Shown here: in pieces, positions 6,291 through 14,349 of the stretch | How the letters are laid out: each line of letters opens with the position of its first letter | Numbering within the stretch: the first letter of the stretch is position 1 | From: Bacteroidales bacterium UBA3297 | GTDB lineage: Bacteria; Bacteroidota; Bacteroidia; Bacteroidales; Paludibacteraceae | NCBI GenBank assembly: GCA_002362105.1 | Contig: DETD01000014.1 | Span: 14,365-78,364 of the forward strand | Direction: 5' to 3' | Length of the DNA stretch: 64,000 nt | Position numbers and translations under genes: made by a program | Notes under the pieces: model-generated | What the model was told of the DNA's origin: nothing | What the model saw: only the letters and a program-made list of their open reading frames with translations | Database searches by the model: none

Positions 6291-7856
6291 ATGAAAAAAA
6301 TCGTACTATCGGGCACTGCGATGCTAATGAGCCTAGCCGAAGCAATAGCCGGTGGCTTGAACACAAACACTAACCAAAGTGCAGAGTATTTGAGAAATCC
6401 TGCCCGCGATGGCGCTATCGGCATCGACGGCGTGTATTCGAATCCAGCAGGTGTAGCATTTCTTGACAGCGGACTGCACGTATCATTCAACATTCAGAGT
6501 GCCCAACAGCAACGCAACATTATTTCAACATTCCCCGCATTTGCCTACGGAGCCACAAACAACAAAAACATAACCAAAAAGTTTGAAGGCGAAGCTAGCG
6601 CTCCATTAGTACCTTCGCTCCAAGCCGCCTACAATTGGAACGGATGGAGTTTCCAGTTAAACACAGCTGTAACCGGAGGAGGTGGCAAATGTGAATTTGC
6701 AAAAGGACTGGGTTCTTTCGAGAGTAACGTGGCACTATTGAACGCATTTGGTGCAAAAAGCGGATTTCTGGGCAACGGCTACTACGCCGACATGTATATG
6801 AAAGGCCGCCAATACTACATTGGTATCACCCTGGGAGCCGCAAAAAAAGTAACAGATAACCTTTCTGTATACCTCGGCGCACGAGCTCTTTACGGCAATG
6901 CCAGCTACAAAGGACACGTTAAAAACATTATGTTCATGGACCCTAATTCCGGTAAATTGGCAAAAGCCGGCGCCATTGCCGACACCTATAGCGAAATGGC
7001 AGAAGGATACCAGGCGAAATTAGACCAACTAGAAGCTGCCGGTATGGGTGAAAGCGACAACGCAAAACAGCTGAGCGAAGGCATTGCCAAACTAAAAACT
7101 GCTGAAGCGGCTAGCCGGAAAGTTGGAGCTGTAACCGACGAGGACGTTATTCTAGATTGTGACCAATACGGTTGGGGAGTTGCACCTATCATTGGACTCG
7201 ACTATAAGATAAACAAGTGGAACTTCTCTACCAGATACGAATTCAAAACCAGCATGAAGTTGAAAAACGATGCGGTTAACAGCAAATCGGCAGCCAACTT
7301 CAGCGCCCTGCAAAAATTCAAAGACGGCGAAAAAGTGGAAGAAGACCTTCCAGCCCTGTTCACCGTTGGTTTGCAATACGAGGTTTTGGACAATCTGCGT
7401 CTGATGGGTGGCTTCCACCTATTCTTCGACAAGCAGGCGAACCAGTATAAAGACCGCCAAGAACTTCTTGGTGGTAACACCACCGAATACTTGCTCGGCT
7501 TGGAATGGGACATCTGCAAGCACTTGCAGTTCTCAATTGGCGGCCACCGCACCCACTTCTGCAATACCGACGAATACATCAGCGACATGTCGTATAATGT
7601 CAGCAACTGGGACCTCGGTACAGGATTCGGAATACCTGTTAACGACCGTCTGAAATTCAACCTGTCGTTCTACAAATCGTTCTACGACGACTATACCCGC
7701 AGTACAAACGACTACAACAACCTGAGCGCAACAGCAGCAGCCTTAGCAGGTGCTGAGACTGCGAAACAGTTGAAAGAATCGGGTATGTTGAGCGGAGAAG
7801 ACAAGTTCGAACGTAATAACTACGCATTCGGTATTGGCGTCAACTACCGATTCTAA
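6291..7856 (+). CDS. FadL/OmpP1-type outer-membrane beta-barrel transporter
   Basis: This 521-residue protein has a signal peptide (MKKIVLSGTAMLMSLAEAIA). Its mature N-terminus reads GLNTNTNQSAEYLRNPARDG and then GVYSNPAG, the hallmark of the FadL/OmpP1 family whose plug domain sits in a 14-strand barrel. It ends in FGIGVNYRF with the terminal aromatic residue needed for barrel assembly. Family members carry long-chain fatty acids and other hydrophobic compounds across the outer membrane. A charged insertion rich in Ala, Lys and Glu (about residues 230-280) is probably a surface loop. The ATG at 6291 is chosen over 6249 because the signal peptide begins there. Confidence 0.85.
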   Translation: MKKIVLSGTAMLMSLAEAIAGGLNTNTNQSAEYLRNPARDGAIGIDGVYSNPAGVAFLDSGLHVSFNIQSAQQQRNIISTFPAFAYGATNNKNITKKFEGEASAPLVPSLQAAYNWNGWSFQLNTAVTGGGGKCEFAKGLGSFESNVALLNAFGAKSGFLGNGYYADMYMKGRQYYIGITLGAAKKVTDNLSVYLGARALYGNASYKGHVKNIMFMDPNSGKLAKAGAIADTYSEMAEGYQAKLDQLEAAGMGESDNAKQLSEGIAKLKTAEAASRKVGAVTDEDVILDCDQYGWGVAPIIGLDYKINKWNFSTRYEFKTSMKLKNDAVNSKSAANFSALQKFKDGEKVEEDLPALFTVGLQYEVLDNLRLMGGFHLFFDKQANQYKDRQELLGGNTTEYLLGLEWDICKHLQFSIGGHRTHFCNTDEYISDMSYNVSNWDLGTGFGIPVNDRLKFNLSFYKSFYDDYTRSTNDYNNLSATAAALAGAETAKQLKESGMLSGEDKFERNNYAFGIGVNYRF

Positions 7857-7876
7857 GCAACAATTTAACAAACCAT

Positions 7877-7914
7877 AAAACGGGTACAAGAGTTCGTCTT
7901 GTACCCGTTTCTTT
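7877..7914 (+). terminator. Rho-independent terminator after the FadL-type gene
   Basis: A 14-bp stem AAACGGGTACAAGA/TCTTGTACCCGTTT with a short GTTCG loop is followed by a broken T tract, 20 bp after the stop codon. Confidence 0.85.
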
Positions 7915-8018
7915 CTAACCATACAGGAAGGAATGCCACAGTTCGCATCTACAGCCATAAAAGCAGACTCATAAACCAAAAGAAAGATTTTTTGTACATT
8001 TACAAAAAGTATGAATCA

Positions 8019-8732
8019 ATGGAACAACAAATAAACGAACTAGATGCACAAGACCTAAAAGTCATAGCAGAAAGAAACGAATGGGTAAAAGGTCACCTGA
8101 AAGATGACGTACAAGACCAATACGATACGTTTGAAGGGAAGCTCTACCTACTTCAAGGCATTCTGAAGGAAGGCTACTACCAAAAGCATGAGACAGCAGA
8201 ACTGCAAACACTAGGCTACTGCCTTGGCGAACTGCTGAACGAGTTGCTCGGCACACATTGGGTAAAAGTGACCGACGAGAAAGGAACTGACTACGCAATA
8301 CGCTACAAAGACAGCTCCATATTGTTCTTCCCTGTCACTATGATATCGAAAAGGATTGAACGCGGAGAAACTGTTGACATAGAATTCCTGTTAGGCCAAA
8401 GCAGCGACCAGTTACACGAAATACTATACGACGAACTGTCGGACAAATGCCGTTACTATGCAGGCGAGGACGAATTTCCTGAAGACGCCGACGAAAACTA
8501 CTACGACCTTTGGGCGGCCGAACGCGCATGGTTTGAGTTTGAGATGCAGCACCAACCTATAATAGACGAGTATGTGAACTTTTACAGGGCAAACGGGATG
8601 TCTGACTATAGGAAAGACGACGGAACGCCCGAATCGCTAAAAGCTTTGCTGTTTAACAGCTACAGCTACTCGAAAAACGGAATCGTCGATATTCCCGGTT
8701 TCAAGATTTGGTACGAGAAACATTATCACTGA
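8019..8732 (+). CDS. DUF3806-domain protein
   Basis: This 237-residue soluble acidic protein has a central part matching DUF3806 as I remember it: LGYCLGELLNELLGTHW, then DYAIRYKDSSILFFP and MISKRIERGE (roughly residues 65-125). The C-terminal third is rich in acidic and aromatic residues and has no recognised motif. The frame is open upstream to 7899, but that would run through the preceding terminator, so ATG 8019 (MEQQINELDAQDLK) is chosen. No signal peptide is seen. DUF3806 has no established function. It stands alone between a terminator and a decayed region. Confidence 0.65.
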   Translation: MEQQINELDAQDLKVIAERNEWVKGHLKDDVQDQYDTFEGKLYLLQGILKEGYYQKHETAELQTLGYCLGELLNELLGTHWVKVTDEKGTDYAIRYKDSSILFFPVTMISKRIERGETVDIEFLLGQSSDQLHEILYDELSDKCRYYAGEDEFPEDADENYYDLWAAERAWFEFEMQHQPIIDEYVNFYRANGMSDYRKDDGTPESLKALLFNSYSYSKNGIVDIPGFKIWYEKHYH

Positions 8733-8849
8733 TTGCCTAGACAATAGCGGGCGATTAACAAATAATTTCTTCGGAACATGTTCCCTAACCACCAGTTTAG
8801 CAGCATGTAGTTATCTTTCCAGTTCGTCGTCCTTTACAACCAAGGTGAT

Positions 8850-8987
8850 GTCAGAAACAAAACCTGATACGATGTGAAGTAATGTCCCATAGCGTCCCCG
8901 TCACCCTTCTCAATTTTACGAGCGTTGTTCTTCCTATACCAGTTTTGTGCCAGCTCCTACTTTGTATTTTGTGCCAGACTCTCAATC
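8850..8987 (-). pseudogene. Possible decayed coding remnant
   Basis: Directly after the FISUMP stop, the same minus-strand frame reads KIESLAQNTK, a stop, then ELAQNWYRKNNARKIEKGD and GDAMG. The NWYRK...GDGDAMG spacing recalls a Sel1-type repeat. Another frame further on reads VSGFVSDITLVVKDDELER before a stop. Codon-like stretches interrupted by stops suggest an eroded gene, but this is a weak call. Confidence 0.25.
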
Positions 8988-8989
8988 TT

Positions 8990-9640
8990 CTACTCAGTGA
9001 CAGCACGGACTGAAAAGCCATCGGATCTGTCTGTGTTACTCCAATAGTAATATGTTGGTTTTATATAAAAAAAGACGCCAAAGATAAAGTCATCAAAAGT
9101 TGAAGAAGTCCAATATGTGCCCATTGTGCCAGAATAGTTTAGTTCAGAGCCTACTCGTATTCCGGCAGCCGGAATGAAAATTGAATTGTTATTTGGGCCA
9201 GTAACTTCATAGCCATTCACACCGTTCAATGTAGTCCACTTCCACGTACATTTTTCCCTAAGTTCCATCAATTCATTAATAGTAGGAAGACGCCATGAAC
9301 CGCCCCAATTCACACATGCAGCATCATATTTTGCGGTAAGGTTCCCATTGCTGTCCAAAGCCCCCTTTGAAAGAAATTTTTCTTTATCAAAGTCTTTTAA
9401 CAAATAATCAGCAGATAACTTTTTCCACACATTGTTGTCATCCGTATAAGTATCCTTTGTCGTTGTTTCTCCACGAGCAAAATAATCACCATATTCTTCT
9501 GGTGTGTTAGCACCCACGTTACATTTTGCCCACTTCACACTAAGTCCTAAATCTACAGCCTCGTGTTTTTGATTTTGGGAAAATCCTTCAAATGAAAGCC
9601 CCAAACCCATTAGAACAACTAACATTATCTTCTTTCTCAT
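8990..9640 (-). CDS. Secreted FISUMP-domain protein
   Basis: This 216-residue protein has an N-terminal signal peptide of about 21 residues. One FISUMP (Fib_succ_major, TIGR02145) domain follows: EAVDLGLSVKWAKCNVGA, EEYGDYFARGET, CVNWGGSWRLPTINELMEL, FIPAAGIRVG, GTYWTSST and a terminal GFSVRAVTE. This C-type-lectin-like fold is widespread in Bacteroidota and Fibrobacteres surface proteins; its ligands are mostly unknown. There is no T9SS sorting domain or lipobox, so it should be periplasmic or released. A second, headless copy lies at 38852-39445. It has its own promoter, with the -7 at 9717-9724. Confidence 0.88.
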   Translation of the reverse strand: MRKKIMLVVLMGLGLSFEGFSQNQKHEAVDLGLSVKWAKCNVGANTPEEYGDYFARGETTTKDTYTDDNNVWKKLSADYLLKDFDKEKFLSKGALDSNGNLTAKYDAACVNWGGSWRLPTINELMELREKCTWKWTTLNGVNGYEVTGPNNNSIFIPAAGIRVGSELNYSGTMGTYWTSSTFDDFIFGVFFYIKPTYYYWSNTDRSDGFSVRAVTE

Positions 9641-9716
9641 ACTTAGAAATTATTTAGGTTTTAAAGAGCGATATTTTATTTATTTTAAATCAGCAATTTC
9701 ATCTCCTAGAATCAAG

Positions 9717-9724
9717 CAAATTTA
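9717..9724 (-). promoter_or_regulatory. Bacteroidota -7 element of the FISUMP gene
   Basis: On the minus strand this reads TAAATTTG, a TAnnTTTG match. It gives a leader of about 70 nt before ATG 9640. Confidence 0.55.
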
Positions 9725-9849
9725 CGAAAATAGTGAAAATATAGCTCCACGAAGTCAACTTGAATTTCACCTGATGTAAAATAACAGTTTTTGGGGAATA
9801 GCACTGAATGAATTTTGTACTGGAAGTGCATAACTACATATCCCCCCAT

Positions 9850-9882
9850 AAAAAAGGAGTTGCGCAGCTTGCACAACTCCTT
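9850..9882 (-). terminator. Rho-independent terminator of the beta-helix gene
   Basis: The hairpin arms AAGGAGTTG and CAACTCCTT surround GCGCAGCTTGC. They are followed on the minus strand by a T run (A run at 9850-9855). It lies 63 bp beyond the stop of the 851-residue gene. Confidence 0.85.
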
Positions 9883-9944
9883 GACTTTTAATATTATTCG
9901 GACATGGTTTAAGCCAAAGGCTTCCTGATTACAAGTCTGTCTCG

Positions 9945-12500
9945 TTACCAATTGCCCCCAGGGCCTCCACCAAATCCACCAGGGCCAGAAGAAGAGCTGG
10001 CAGCCCCCAGTGCCGTTCCATTTGCAATGGTACCGCCTTCGCTATAAGTAAGTGTCGAATTACCCGTCCAACGGAAGTTCACCGTTTTCGTCACATTTGT
10101 CAGCGTTCCGCCAGAAGTCAGCGAAGCAGACGAGTCGTACAAGAAGTATAGGTTATTGGACGCTTTGGTAGTAGTGAACGAAGATAACACCACCCCATTG
10201 TTGGCCGCCGTATAAAGCGTATTGGCAGAACCAGCCGCACCCGACGTTGTAGTTGCGCCCGAAGGCGAATTCTCAACACCCGAGCCAAAAAGCATAAGTT
10301 TTCCTCCCTTGTATGTAAAACTGTAACTACCGCCATCACCACCATCAAGCGTACTTCCGCCCTCAACAATCAACACACCGCCAGTAAACGTCATACCTCC
10401 GTTGCTGTCAAGGCAATCGGTATCGCCACTTCCTACATTAAGATAGTGGTATCCACCATTAATGGTTATAGAAGGGGTTCCCGACAAACCCGAAGACGAC
10501 ACAGAGGCGTTCCAACCGTCGTTAGACGCATAAATAGAGGTAATACCGCCATTCATTGTCAGGGTTATTGCCTCAAATGCCTCGTAAGAGTTACCGACGT
10601 AAATGTCGCCACCATTAACAGTCAGCGTGTTGCGTCCATGAATGCCCTGGTCGTAAGGAGCATCGATTGTAATTTTACCACCATTAATGGTAACATCGCG
10701 GCCTTTTATGCCTGTATCAAAAACCTTAGCCTCAATAGTTCCACTATAAATGTCGATAGTCTTATCGCAATTGATAGCCTTAGGTCCGGCACAATACTTA
10801 GTTCTAGAGTTTTCACCCCCCTTGACATAGGAAGCATCGGAAGACGTACCAGCCATAACCACAAGAGACAGATCATCGTCGTTGCCTTTTTCATTACCGA
10901 TAACGACAGCCTCGTCGGAAGTGATACCCTTTCCGTGCGCACAAGTAAGTTTAGTCACGCCACCCGTAATGCTGACTAATTTGTCACCACGTATACATTT
11001 AGGCGTTGAAGAGTTGACTGTTGTAGTAGAAGAGTTGCCAAAACCGCCAGGGCCTCCACCGAACCGCCCACCGCCCTGGCTAGAGGAAGATGAGGTAGAA
11101 GACGTGTACCAGTAACCGCCCTTATTATTAATCGTTACATCGCCACCAGATATATAAACATATTCGCCCTTTATACCCTTTGAAACATTCGAGCTGTCGC
11201 CAGTGGAGATGCTGACAACGCCATTTGAAATGCGGACATCTGCATCGGCCTTGAATCCACAAACAGAAGCTGTATCGGCATTAGCCGTTTCCTTATAGTA
11301 GTAACCGGTGAGTTCGGCCTCAACCGAGCCACCAGTGACCTCAATACTGCCATCGGCACTCAATGCCTTTGCGGCAACACCATTACCCTTTACAACAACA
11401 ATCGCGCTATCGGAAACAACAATGTCTCCATTTGAGGTCACAGCCGTGTTGTAACCATAGTCAGTATCATCGTCCGTATTGACATAAGGAGCAACAGCCG
11501 AAAGAGAGGCTGTAAACGTGCCACCACTAATAGCGACCAATTGTCCCGCTTTTAGGCCCTTCGAACCCGCACCTAAGACAGATACACTGACGTTTCCCCC
11601 AGAAACAGCCACAAGGCTATCGCATTTAATTGCCTTGGTGTCGTCAGCATCCGAATCAACATTGACAGTTCCACCCGCAATTCGAACGACTTCAGAACAG
11701 TCAACTCCGTCGCCAACAGTACCGGAAACGAACAACTCTCCGCCATAAACTTCTACCCCATCGGCATTGATACCGTCACCAGCAGCACCGTCAATGTTCA
11801 GTTTGCCACTATAGAGTTCCACACGTTTAGCACAATTCACGGCATGTTTGGCATTTCCCTTTACCGAGATTGACGCACCCGTATAAAGAGAGTCGGCACT
11901 AATTTTCAGTTTCGACTTTGAATAGACAGCGCCTTTTAACGGACTGCCAGCCGCATCGGCCAAATACGAATTACCCCTAAGGTGTATGGTAGCAGCATAA
12001 GATTCACCATCTGCGCCTTTGTTCAGACAAACAGGAGCAGAAGACGCACTTGTTAAATCCAAATTATCAAGGCAGAGTGTGAAACCGTGGTCGGGTGTCA
12101 ATGAGAACGAACCATTGGAAGAAGAGCCAGTCAAATAATAAACAATGCCTTTTTTCCCTTCTTGTGACGAGATTACGACATCGGCATCCGAAACATTGGC
12201 AACGACAGAAGAATACGGATTATCGACAACCACACTGTTTCCGTTATATGTTATGAAGACCGTATCGCCCGCCACGGCAGTCTGATCGAAAGAGAAAGTG
12301 GCACTGTCGACATCGGCAACGGCATACTGCTTGTCTGGCCCTTCAACAGACATAACCCCATCGTGGAAACGAATAGTATCGATTACACTAATACCAAAAG
12401 ACTCGGTCAATCCGCCCAACAGATGGAAATCCATCTTGGATTCAGCGAAAAGCAACGCAGAAAAAGAGCCCGCCGCCAGAAGCATTAAATACTTTTTCAT
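9945..12500 (-). CDS. Secreted beta-helix carbohydrate-binding protein (Cthe_2159/DUF4353 type)
   Basis: This 851-residue protein has a signal peptide (MKKYLMLLAAGSFSALLFA). A short beta module ending VADVDSATFSF comes next. A long right-handed beta-helix follows, with recurrent turns such as GDGINADGVEVYGGEL, AIKCDSLVAVSGG, KGLKAGQLVAISGG, GIKGRDVTINGG and QGIHGRNTLTVNGG. This pattern is that of the Cthe_2159 family, which binds polysaccharides such as cellulose or polygalacturonate. Two Gly/Ser-rich segments with GGGPGGFG interrupt the helix near residue 480 and close the protein. No sorting domain is seen. Its ATG overlaps the stop of the preceding minimal T9SS cargo (12497-12500), so the two are co-translated. 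Confidence 0.75.
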   Translation of the reverse strand: MKKYLMLLAAGSFSALLFAESKMDFHLLGGLTESFGISVIDTIRFHDGVMSVEGPDKQYAVADVDSATFSFDQTAVAGDTVFITYNGNSVVVDNPYSSVVANVSDADVVISSQEGKKGIVYYLTGSSSNGSFSLTPDHGFTLCLDNLDLTSASSAPVCLNKGADGESYAATIHLRGNSYLADAAGSPLKGAVYSKSKLKISADSLYTGASISVKGNAKHAVNCAKRVELYSGKLNIDGAAGDGINADGVEVYGGELFVSGTVGDGVDCSEVVRIAGGTVNVDSDADDTKAIKCDSLVAVSGGNVSVSVLGAGSKGLKAGQLVAISGGTFTASLSAVAPYVNTDDDTDYGYNTAVTSNGDIVVSDSAIVVVKGNGVAAKALSADGSIEVTGGSVEAELTGYYYKETANADTASVCGFKADADVRISNGVVSISTGDSSNVSKGIKGEYVYISGGDVTINNKGGYWYTSSTSSSSSQGGGRFGGGPGGFGNSSTTTVNSSTPKCIRGDKLVSITGGVTKLTCAHGKGITSDEAVVIGNEKGNDDDLSLVVMAGTSSDASYVKGGENSRTKYCAGPKAINCDKTIDIYSGTIEAKVFDTGIKGRDVTINGGKITIDAPYDQGIHGRNTLTVNGGDIYVGNSYEAFEAITLTMNGGITSIYASNDGWNASVSSSGLSGTPSITINGGYHYLNVGSGDTDCLDSNGGMTFTGGVLIVEGGSTLDGGDGGSYSFTYKGGKLMLFGSGVENSPSGATTTSGAAGSANTLYTAANNGVVLSSFTTTKASNNLYFLYDSSASLTSGGTLTNVTKTVNFRWTGNSTLTYSEGGTIANGTALGAASSSSGPGGFGGGPGGNW

Positions 12501-13000
12501 AATTTACTGAATTTTAAGATTGAACCATTAATTCTAATCAAGAACACACCTTTCGGTAGAGAAGAGATGCCGATGGCCTCGTCTGCAACAGCTATTCCCT
12601 GAAGCAAAACACGCCCCGAGAAATCAACAATCTGGTAGGTAAAACTGCCAGATACCCCGACTACAGAAATCTGTTCTGTTGCAACAGCTGGAATAACAGC
12701 CATAGCCGACGCGTCGTTCAAGACGGAGACGTTGCCCGAAGAAGAGGACTCGAAAGTAGAGAAGAGGATCTTATCGACTTTTTTCAAATCGGCAACCACG
12801 GTATTTCCATTGCCTATTGTATCGATAACAAGGGAAGTGTTACCAGAAAAGTACATTTTCCCAGAATCGTACATCGTAAAACTTTGCGATGCACCGTTTT
12901 GCAAAACCGTCACCTTCGTTAAAAGTTGCCCCTGATCGGCAGCAACACCTAAAGGCAATGCGGTAAACAGCAAAACGCATTTAGTTAGTGTTGTGTTCAT
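12497..13000 (-). CDS. Minimal T9SS cargo: beta module plus sorting domain
   Basis: This 167-residue protein has a signal peptide (about residues 1-20). A roughly 55-residue module follows (QSFTMYDSGKMYFSG ... LKKVDKILFST). Its C-terminal type A sorting domain reads QIVDFSGRVLLQGIA, SSLPKGVFLIRING and SILKFSKL. Such domains direct export through the type IX system and surface attachment. Nothing catalytic is visible. The module also occurs at 9945, 39447, 51402 and, in shorter form, 51949. The gene overlaps the downstream beta-helix gene by 4 bp (ATGA), so the products may act together on the cell surface. Confidence 0.72.
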   Translation of the reverse strand: MNTTLTKCVLLFTALPLGVAADQGQLLTKVTVLQNGASQSFTMYDSGKMYFSGNTSLVIDTIGNGNTVVADLKKVDKILFSTFESSSSGNVSVLNDASAMAVIPAVATEQISVVGVSGSFTYQIVDFSGRVLLQGIAVADEAIGISSLPKGVFLIRINGSILKFSKL

Positions 13001-13163
13001 AGTAGCTAGTATTTATAATTCTTTTTCGGGAATAAAAATACTCCGTTCGGATGAGTTCTGGTTTTAAATTCAACCAACATCGTTTTTTATTTAGGGAACA
13101 GACAAGATGACAGAGATAGCAACCAAAAGCACGGGAACGAAAGGATAGTTTCAAAAAATAAGT

Positions 13164-13171
13164 TATATTTG
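13164..13171 (+). promoter_or_regulatory. Bacteroidota -7 element with very short leader
   Basis: TATATTTG matches TAnnTTTG and ends only 16 bp before ATG 13188, so the mRNA leader would be about 10 nt. Confidence 0.55.
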
Positions 13172-13187
13172 TATATATATTTAATTA

Positions 13188-13532
13188 ATGGAGGCACCAG
13201 CATTAAACACCGAGAACCTACTAAACATAGTAGTAAACGTCACCCTAAAACATATTGGGGTAACGAGGGATTTGCTGACCGAACAACACATGCGCATAAC
13301 ACAAGATATAACAGATGCCCGGACCATAATAGTCAAAGTTTCGTTCTCACTAAACATACCCATAAGCGCAATAAGGCGGGTACTGAAGCGCGACAACAAC
13401 ACCGTAGTGTATTATCTGGCCCACGACGTTGACGAAATGAAACTGTATGAAATTAAGAAAGAGATAATACAATATGTAGACCTGATGGAAAAAGGCACTT
13501 CAGATGAAAGAGAAGAAGATAAAACCGTATAA
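13188..13532 (+). CDS. Small DnaA domain IV-like DNA-binding protein
   Basis: This 114-residue protein has a central part, ITDARTIIVKVSFSLNIPIS then AIRRVLKRDNNTVVYY. It resembles the C-terminal DNA-binding domain of DnaA, where the signature helix reads GRDHTTVLHA-like and recognises DnaA boxes. The AAA+ ATPase domain is absent, so it is not an initiator. It could bind DnaA-box-like sites as a regulator. A frame from 13169 exists in another phase, but this one has the domain and the promoter spacing. The tail is acidic. No mobile element surrounds it. Moderate confidence in the fold, none in the role. Confidence 0.5.
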   Translation: MEAPALNTENLLNIVVNVTLKHIGVTRDLLTEQHMRITQDITDARTIIVKVSFSLNIPISAIRRVLKRDNNTVVYYLAHDVDEMKLYEIKKEIIQYVDLMEKGTSDEREEDKTV

Positions 13533-13557
13533 AGCGACAAAACACAAGATTTATTTC

Positions 13558-13565
13558 TAATTTTG
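13558..13565 (+). promoter_or_regulatory. Bacteroidota -7 element of the cytidylyltransferase/epimerase pair
   Basis: TAATTTTG is a perfect TAnnTTTG match, 27 bp before ATG 13593. It rules out an upstream start codon at 13563. Confidence 0.6.
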
Positions 13566-13592
13566 CAATCAGAAAAATCATTAAACTCCTAT

Positions 13593-14315
13593 ATGAATAT
13601 AGCCGTAATAATAGCAGGCGGTTCTGGCCAGCGCATGGGTCAAGACATACCCAAGCAGTTCATCAACGTATACGACAAACCAATCCTCATCTATACCCTC
13701 GACAGTTTCCAGCGCCACCCGATGATTGACGCAATTGAGGTTGTATGCATTGAAGGTTGGGAAAATGTTGTATGGGCCTACGCCAAACAATTCGGCATTG
13801 ATAAGTTGAAATGGATTGTCAAAGGTGGTAAAACCGGACAGGAGTCCATCCGCAACGGAGTTTACAATTTGGAAGACAAAGCGAGCGCTAAAGACATCAT
13901 CATCATTCACGACGGCATCAGACCCCTGATAGAACCCGCAGTACTGACCGATGTGATACAGAAAGCCCATGAATATGGTAACGCCGTTACCTCAATGCCC
14001 TACAACGAGCAGATTTTCGTAATCAGCGAGGACGACGAAACGACCACAACCAAATTCATCCCCCGCGAGACCCTCCGCCGTGTATCCACACCACAGGCCT
14101 ACCGTTTTGACCTGCTCGACGAGAAATATCACGAGGCATTCGAGAAAGGAATAGGCATCTACGGCTCGCACTATACCAACACCATGATGGTTGAGTTAGG
14201 CGTAAAACTGCACTTTGCCGCAGGAAGCGACAAGAACATAAAACTTACCACAAAAGACGATTTGGAAATGTTCAAAGGCTACCTTTCACGCGACAAAAAC
14301 AACTGGCTTAAATAA
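13593..14315 (+). CDS. IspD/TarI-type cytidylyltransferase
   Basis: This 240-residue nucleotidyltransferase opens MNIAVIIAGGSGQRMGQDI followed by PKQF, the CTP-binding loop of IspD and TarI. Later it has IHDGIRPLIEP, TSMPYNEQIF and TPQAYRFDLL. IspD makes CDP-methylerythritol for isoprenoids; TarI makes CDP-ribitol for wall or capsule polymers. The loop reading GQDIPKQF and DGIRPLI looks closer to TarI-type proteins. The partner gene 34 bp downstream is a sugar epimerase/dehydratase, which favours a polysaccharide role. I cannot decide between the two from sequence alone. Confidence 0.8.
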   Translation: MNIAVIIAGGSGQRMGQDIPKQFINVYDKPILIYTLDSFQRHPMIDAIEVVCIEGWENVVWAYAKQFGIDKLKWIVKGGKTGQESIRNGVYNLEDKASAKDIIIIHDGIRPLIEPAVLTDVIQKAHEYGNAVTSMPYNEQIFVISEDDETTTTKFIPRETLRRVSTPQAYRFDLLDEKYHEAFEKGIGIYGSHYTNTMMVELGVKLHFAAGSDKNIKLTTKDDLEMFKGYLSRDKNNWLK

Positions 14316-14349
14316 ACCAGCCATAAAAACAAAAAAAGACCGGCAACAG

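Larger units (their letters stand above)
9641..9944. other. Intergenic region with promoter and terminator
   Basis: This 304-bp stretch holds the FISUMP promoter and the terminator of the upstream beta-helix gene. A 79-codon frame crosses it (9712-9951) but runs through the terminator hairpin and has no recognisable motif, so it is not called. Confidence 0.6.

Noticed and set aside
9712..9951. Minus-strand frame of 79 codons after the beta-helix gene
   Set aside because: It runs through the rho-independent terminator and the FISUMP promoter region and has no recognisable domain.
13169..13432. Alternative plus-strand frame starting at 13169
   Set aside because: It begins within the -7 element and overlaps the DnaA domain IV-like frame out of phase with no motif.
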